DNA of 14,301 nucleotides, taken from assembly GCA_005878515.1 (NCBI GenBank), contig VBLZ01000083.1, positions 1-14,301 on the forward strand, in the 5' to 3' direction. This document shows positions 11,677 to 14,301 of this stretch, piece after piece (within the stretch, counting starts at the first letter, position 1; the number at the start of each line of letters is the position of its first letter). The notes below the pieces were generated by a model. It saw nothing but the letters and a program-made list of their open reading frames with translations. It did not search any database and was not told the origin of the DNA. The DNA comes from Methanobacteriota archaeon. GTDB taxonomy: Archaea > Thermoplasmatota > Thermoplasmata > RBG-16-68-12. Position numbers and translations under genes: made by a program.

Positions 11677-12359
11677 TGAACATGACAAAGTGTTCGGCGT
11701 GCGACAGCGAGAACCGGGAAGGCGCACGATTCTGCAACGCGTGCGGTGCGAAGATTGAGGCCGAAGCCGAGACCCCGGAACTGAAGCTCGCCTCGATGCC
11801 GGCTGAAGACGAAGGCTCGGTCGCTCCGACGAACGAGGACCTCGGCGCTGGCGATTCGATGTTCGGCCCGGATGCCGGTGAGCCCGAACCCACGGGTGAG
11901 CCAGAGCCCCCCGCCGCCGATGTACCGGAAGCGGAGGGCGAAGGCTCTCCCGACCTGACGGACGTCGAGGACGAAGGCCCGGCCGAGGCAACGGAGCCCG
12001 AGGAAGAGCTCCCGGCCGAGCCGCCGAAGGCGGGCTACCTGGTCTTTCCCGACAACACGGAACAGCCGATTCCCCCGTCCCAGTGGTTGATCGGCCGCAC
12101 GGACCTGGCGAAGTTTCTGGCCGACCCGAAGAAGGCGAACGAGATTTCGCGAGGGCATCTCACGGTCTTCCAGGAAGGCGATCAATTCTTCGTCGAAGAC
12201 GGAACGACGATGGTGCAACGGAAGCCCAGCACGAACAAGACGTGGCTGGTCCGAGGAACCTCACGAATCCTGGTGACCGGGACGGGCCGCACCGAGCTCC
12301 AGAACGACGACGAGATTGATGTCGCGGAACTGGTGACGCTGCAGTTCGTCGTGAGATAG
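11676..12359 (+). CDS. zinc-ribbon and FHA-domain phosphopeptide-binding protein
   Basis: A 227-residue protein. The N-terminal zinc ribbon has four Cys (6, 9, 20, 23; KCSACDSENREGARFCNACG), a common archaeal double-Cys-knuckle module. A very acidic Pro/Glu/Ala-rich linker (about 27-118) is probably disordered and may carry the Thr phosphorylated by the neighbouring kinase. The C-terminal FHA domain (about 119-227) shows the family residues in order: Gly140-Arg141 (WLIGRTD), Ser158-Arg159-x-His161 (ISRGH) and Asn187 (STNKTW), which contact phosphothreonine. The ATG shares its A with the VWA stop. Spacing to the kinase is 14 bp. It is the likely phospho-threonine reader or adaptor of this operon. 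Confidence 0.88.
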   Translation: MNMTKCSACDSENREGARFCNACGAKIEAEAETPELKLASMPAEDEGSVAPTNEDLGAGDSMFGPDAGEPEPTGEPEPPAADVPEAEGEGSPDLTDVEDEGPAEATEPEEELPAEPPKAGYLVFPDNTEQPIPPSQWLIGRTDLAKFLADPKKANEISRGHLTVFQEGDQFFVEDGTTMVQRKPSTNKTWLVRGTSRILVTGTGRTELQNDDEIDVAELVTLQFVVR

Positions 12360-12373
12360 GGCCCGCGGACGGT

Positions 12374-13585
12374 ATGACCCTCTCCCTTCCCTGCACCTTG
12401 AAAGGTCGGAAGGGCCGCTATCAGGTCCTCAGCAAGATGACGGAAGGCGGGATGTCGACCATTTATGTCGGCAAGTCCAACCGCGGCGTGCCCGTCATCG
12501 TGAAGGAGGCAAGCGGCGTCGACCTCGCCCAGTCCGAGGAACGACTTCGGATCGAAGCCGAGATCCTACGCACGCTCAGCTCGCCCGGCCATCCGAGGGT
12601 CGTCCGATATCTGGACGTGGGCAGCAACCTCGGACCGTTCTGTCTCGTGGAGGAACAACTCGAAGGCGAGACGCTGGCGGAGTTGTACAAGGACAAGCCA
12701 GCCGATGCGGCGACGGCGACTCGACACATCGTGCAGCTCCTCGAAGCGCTGTCATACCTCCACGCGCGGAACGTGATCCACCGGGACGTGAAGCCCAAGA
12801 ACATCATCCTCGACGCCCGCCGTGAGGTCGTCCTCCTCGACTTCGGTGCGGCGAAGAAAGAGTTCCATCAGTTCACGGGATCCGGCACGGTCATCTACAC
12901 GCCGGGCTGGGGTGCCCCGGAGCAAAATCTGGGAGAGGCAACTCCGGCGAGCGATCTGTACAGCGTGGGCGCGGTCCTCTTCTTCCTCCTCACGGCCAAG
13001 GACCCCCAAGCGTCGATGAAACAACTCGCGGCTGGCAAGTCCGAACTCTTCCGATCCCCCCGCGACCTCGAACCCAGCGTCCCCCAGGAGCTTTCGGAGG
13101 TCGTGACGAGGGCCATGTCGTTCGACCCGAAGGAACGGTTTCCGACCGCGGCGGACATGGCGCAAGCGATCTCCGGAGGGTCGGGGGAGTCGCTCGAGTT
13201 TCCCCACCTCGTGGTGCTGGGAAAGAAGTGCCGCGTCAAGCGGGAGATGGAGATCGGCCGGGACCACAAGTCGTGCGACCAAGGTTGCACGAAGAAAGGC
13301 TTCGGACACCCGCCGGAGATTGGCATCCTCGATACGGAACGGTATTTGTCGAAGCATCACGCCCGGATTCTGAAGGATGGGAAAGGCCGCTGCTGGATTG
13401 AAGACCTCGGGAGCCTGAACGGCACCGCGATGTCGCACGACGGCGGGAGGACCTACCGGCAGATTCCCGGATTCAAGCGAGAAAAGCTGACTGACGGCGA
13501 TGTCGTCGCCCTCGTGTACAAGCCAGGGCGAGGGCCGTACATGACGATTGCATTCAAAGGTGGCCGACGACGCGGGGGCCGGTGA
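12374..13585 (+). CDS. Ser/Thr protein kinase with C-terminal FHA domain
   Basis: A 403-residue cytoplasmic Hanks-type kinase. The glycine-rich loop EGGMSTIYVG (24-33) is followed by the ATP-anchoring Lys44 (VIVKE) and a helix C Glu near 61-63. The catalytic loop is HRDVKPKN (136-143) with Asp138, then DFG (156-158) and APE (181-183; GWGAPE). All key residues are present, so it should be active. Residues about 275-395 form an FHA domain with Gly295-Arg296, Ser326-x-x-His329 (SKHHARI) and Asn349-Gly-Thr (GSLNGT). Its first loop carries a Cys-containing insert (CDQGC). No membrane helix or extracellular sensor domain is present, unlike bacterial PknB-type kinases. Its stop overlaps a possible GTG start of the phosphatase gene (13582). 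The substrate is most likely the upstream FHA or VWA protein; this is inference. Confidence 0.93.
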   Translation: MTLSLPCTLKGRKGRYQVLSKMTEGGMSTIYVGKSNRGVPVIVKEASGVDLAQSEERLRIEAEILRTLSSPGHPRVVRYLDVGSNLGPFCLVEEQLEGETLAELYKDKPADAATATRHIVQLLEALSYLHARNVIHRDVKPKNIILDARREVVLLDFGAAKKEFHQFTGSGTVIYTPGWGAPEQNLGEATPASDLYSVGAVLFFLLTAKDPQASMKQLAAGKSELFRSPRDLEPSVPQELSEVVTRAMSFDPKERFPTAADMAQAISGGSGESLEFPHLVVLGKKCRVKREMEIGRDHKSCDQGCTKKGFGHPPEIGILDTERYLSKHHARILKDGKGRCWIEDLGSLNGTAMSHDGGRTYRQIPGFKREKLTDGDVVALVYKPGRGPYMTIAFKGGRRRGGR

Positions 13586-13626
13586 CGTTGACGCGAAACG
13601 CCAATGGAAAAGGAGTGTCCGCCAGG

Positions 13627-14301
13627 ATGTCCGATACGATCATCCGTTCCCCCCGGGGGGAAGTGGGGTTTGCCTCGAACGTGGGGAGGGTCCGACCGGT
13701 CGACGAAGACAGCATCCTCGCGGTCGAGCTGCGGATGGCCTTCCTGTCCGAACCCCGGACCCGGCTGCTCCTCATGGTGGCGGACGGGATGGGGGGACAC
13801 AATCGCGGGGAGGTGGCGAGCCGGATTGCGATTCAGACCGTCGCGCGCACGCTCCTTCCGCTCTTGACGAGCGAGGAGGACATCCCGCGAGCTACGTACT
13901 ACCGCCACCTCGGAGCCGCGGTTGCCCGCGCGAATCAGGCGATTTTCCTGGAAGCGGAACGGCATCCGGAGTGCCAGGGGATGGGTACGACCTTGAGCCT
14001 CGCCGTCGCCGACGGCCGCAGTCTCCACGTCGCGAACGCGGGCGACTCCCGCGTCTACATCGTCAATGAGCGAGAGATTTTCCAGGTGACCCGCGACCAT
14101 TCCCTCGTTCAGGAGATGGTCGATCGCGGGGAGCTGTTGCCAGAGGAAGCGAAGCACCATCCGAGGAAAAATGTGATCACGATGGCCCTCGGAGTCTACG
14201 AGGAGGTGACGCCGGACATCGGATGCCTGACGATGGAACCCGGTGACACTGTCTTGCTGTGCTGCGACGGCCTCATCAATCACGTGGAAGACGAAGACAT
14301 T
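13627..14301 (+). CDS. PP2C-type Ser/Thr protein phosphatase (partial, 3' end outside window)
   Basis: The first 225 residues of a PPM/PP2C metal-dependent phosphatase, which removes phosphate from Ser/Thr and would oppose the kinase encoded upstream. Motifs in order: RPVDEDS (23-29, the RxxNEDS-type metal site), VADGMGGHNRGEVAS (51-65, Asp53 a metal ligand), GMGTTLSLAV (118-127), NAGDSRVYI (137-145), RDHSLVQEMVDRGE (156-169) and CCDGL (212-216, Asp214 a metal ligand). All expected metal ligands so far visible are present. ATG 13627 is preferred because of AAAGGAG upstream; an in-frame GTG at 13582 overlapping the kinase stop would add 15 residues. The missing C-terminus should hold the final GxDN motif. 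Confidence 0.9.
   Translation, partial: MSDTIIRSPRGEVGFASNVGRVRPVDEDSILAVELRMAFLSEPRTRLLLMVADGMGGHNRGEVASRIAIQTVARTLLPLLTSEEDIPRATYYRHLGAAVARANQAIFLEAERHPECQGMGTTLSLAVADGRSLHVANAGDSRVYIVNEREIFQVTRDHSLVQEMVDRGELLPEEAKHHPRKNVITMALGVYEEVTPDIGCLTMEPGDTVLLCCDGLINHVEDEDI

Noticed and set aside
10962..12218. 418-codon minus-strand frame opposite the VWA and FHA genes
   Set aside because: It is antisense to two genes with intact MIDAS, zinc-ribbon and FHA motifs.

Overview
The window reads as a GC-rich archaeal chromosome segment, most likely from a Thermoplasmatota-type euryarchaeon; the archaeal call is firm and the lineage is inference. Evidence for Archaea: many genes start at or within a few bases of a predicted transcript start about 26-28 bp downstream of a TTTA/TATTTA-like TATA box, with GTG starts frequent; the tRNA gene does not encode CCA; and tandem ArsA/Get3-type ATPases, small zinc-ribbon proteins and ArsR-type regulators are typical archaeal content. 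Genes are densely packed with strong G/C bias at third codon positions. No gene-free stretch exceeds about 240 bp.

Region 1 (1-2647, + strand) is a compact operon: the tail of an unidentified protein, two different ArsA/Get3-family ATPases in tandem, and a small unknown protein whose start overlaps the second ATPase's stop. The second ATPase has Asn where the family has the catalytic switch I Asp, so the pair looks like an asymmetric heterodimer.

Region 2 (2644-8695) is mixed chromosomal content: a single-span membrane-anchored protein, an 89-aa unknown protein, a membrane-anchored double zinc-finger protein, a six-helix membrane protein with an internal duplication, a small charged protein, an ArsR-type winged-helix regulator, an acyl-CoA dehydrogenase, a divergent atypical SDR protein, a four-helix membrane protein and an SCP2 lipid-binding protein. 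The acyl-CoA dehydrogenase and SCP2 protein suggest fatty-acyl metabolism. Several promoters carry inverted repeats.

Region 3 (8810-9842) is a small islet. A tRNA-Leu(CAA) gene is followed by a winged-helix protein and a RelE-like toxin candidate, and the islet closes with a degenerate direct repeat of the tRNA 3' end and its downstream flank. This looks like a tRNA-targeted insertion carrying a toxin-antitoxin-like pair, without an integrase.

Region 4 (9919-14301) begins with a small two-helix membrane protein on the - strand. It then holds a + strand signalling operon: a von Willebrand factor A protein, a zinc-ribbon/FHA protein, a Ser/Thr kinase with its own C-terminal FHA domain, and a PP2C-type phosphatase cut by the window end. 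Together these make a self-contained phospho-threonine circuit of writer, reader, eraser and a metal-dependent adhesion or scaffold protein. A 20-bp perfect palindrome lies at its beginning.
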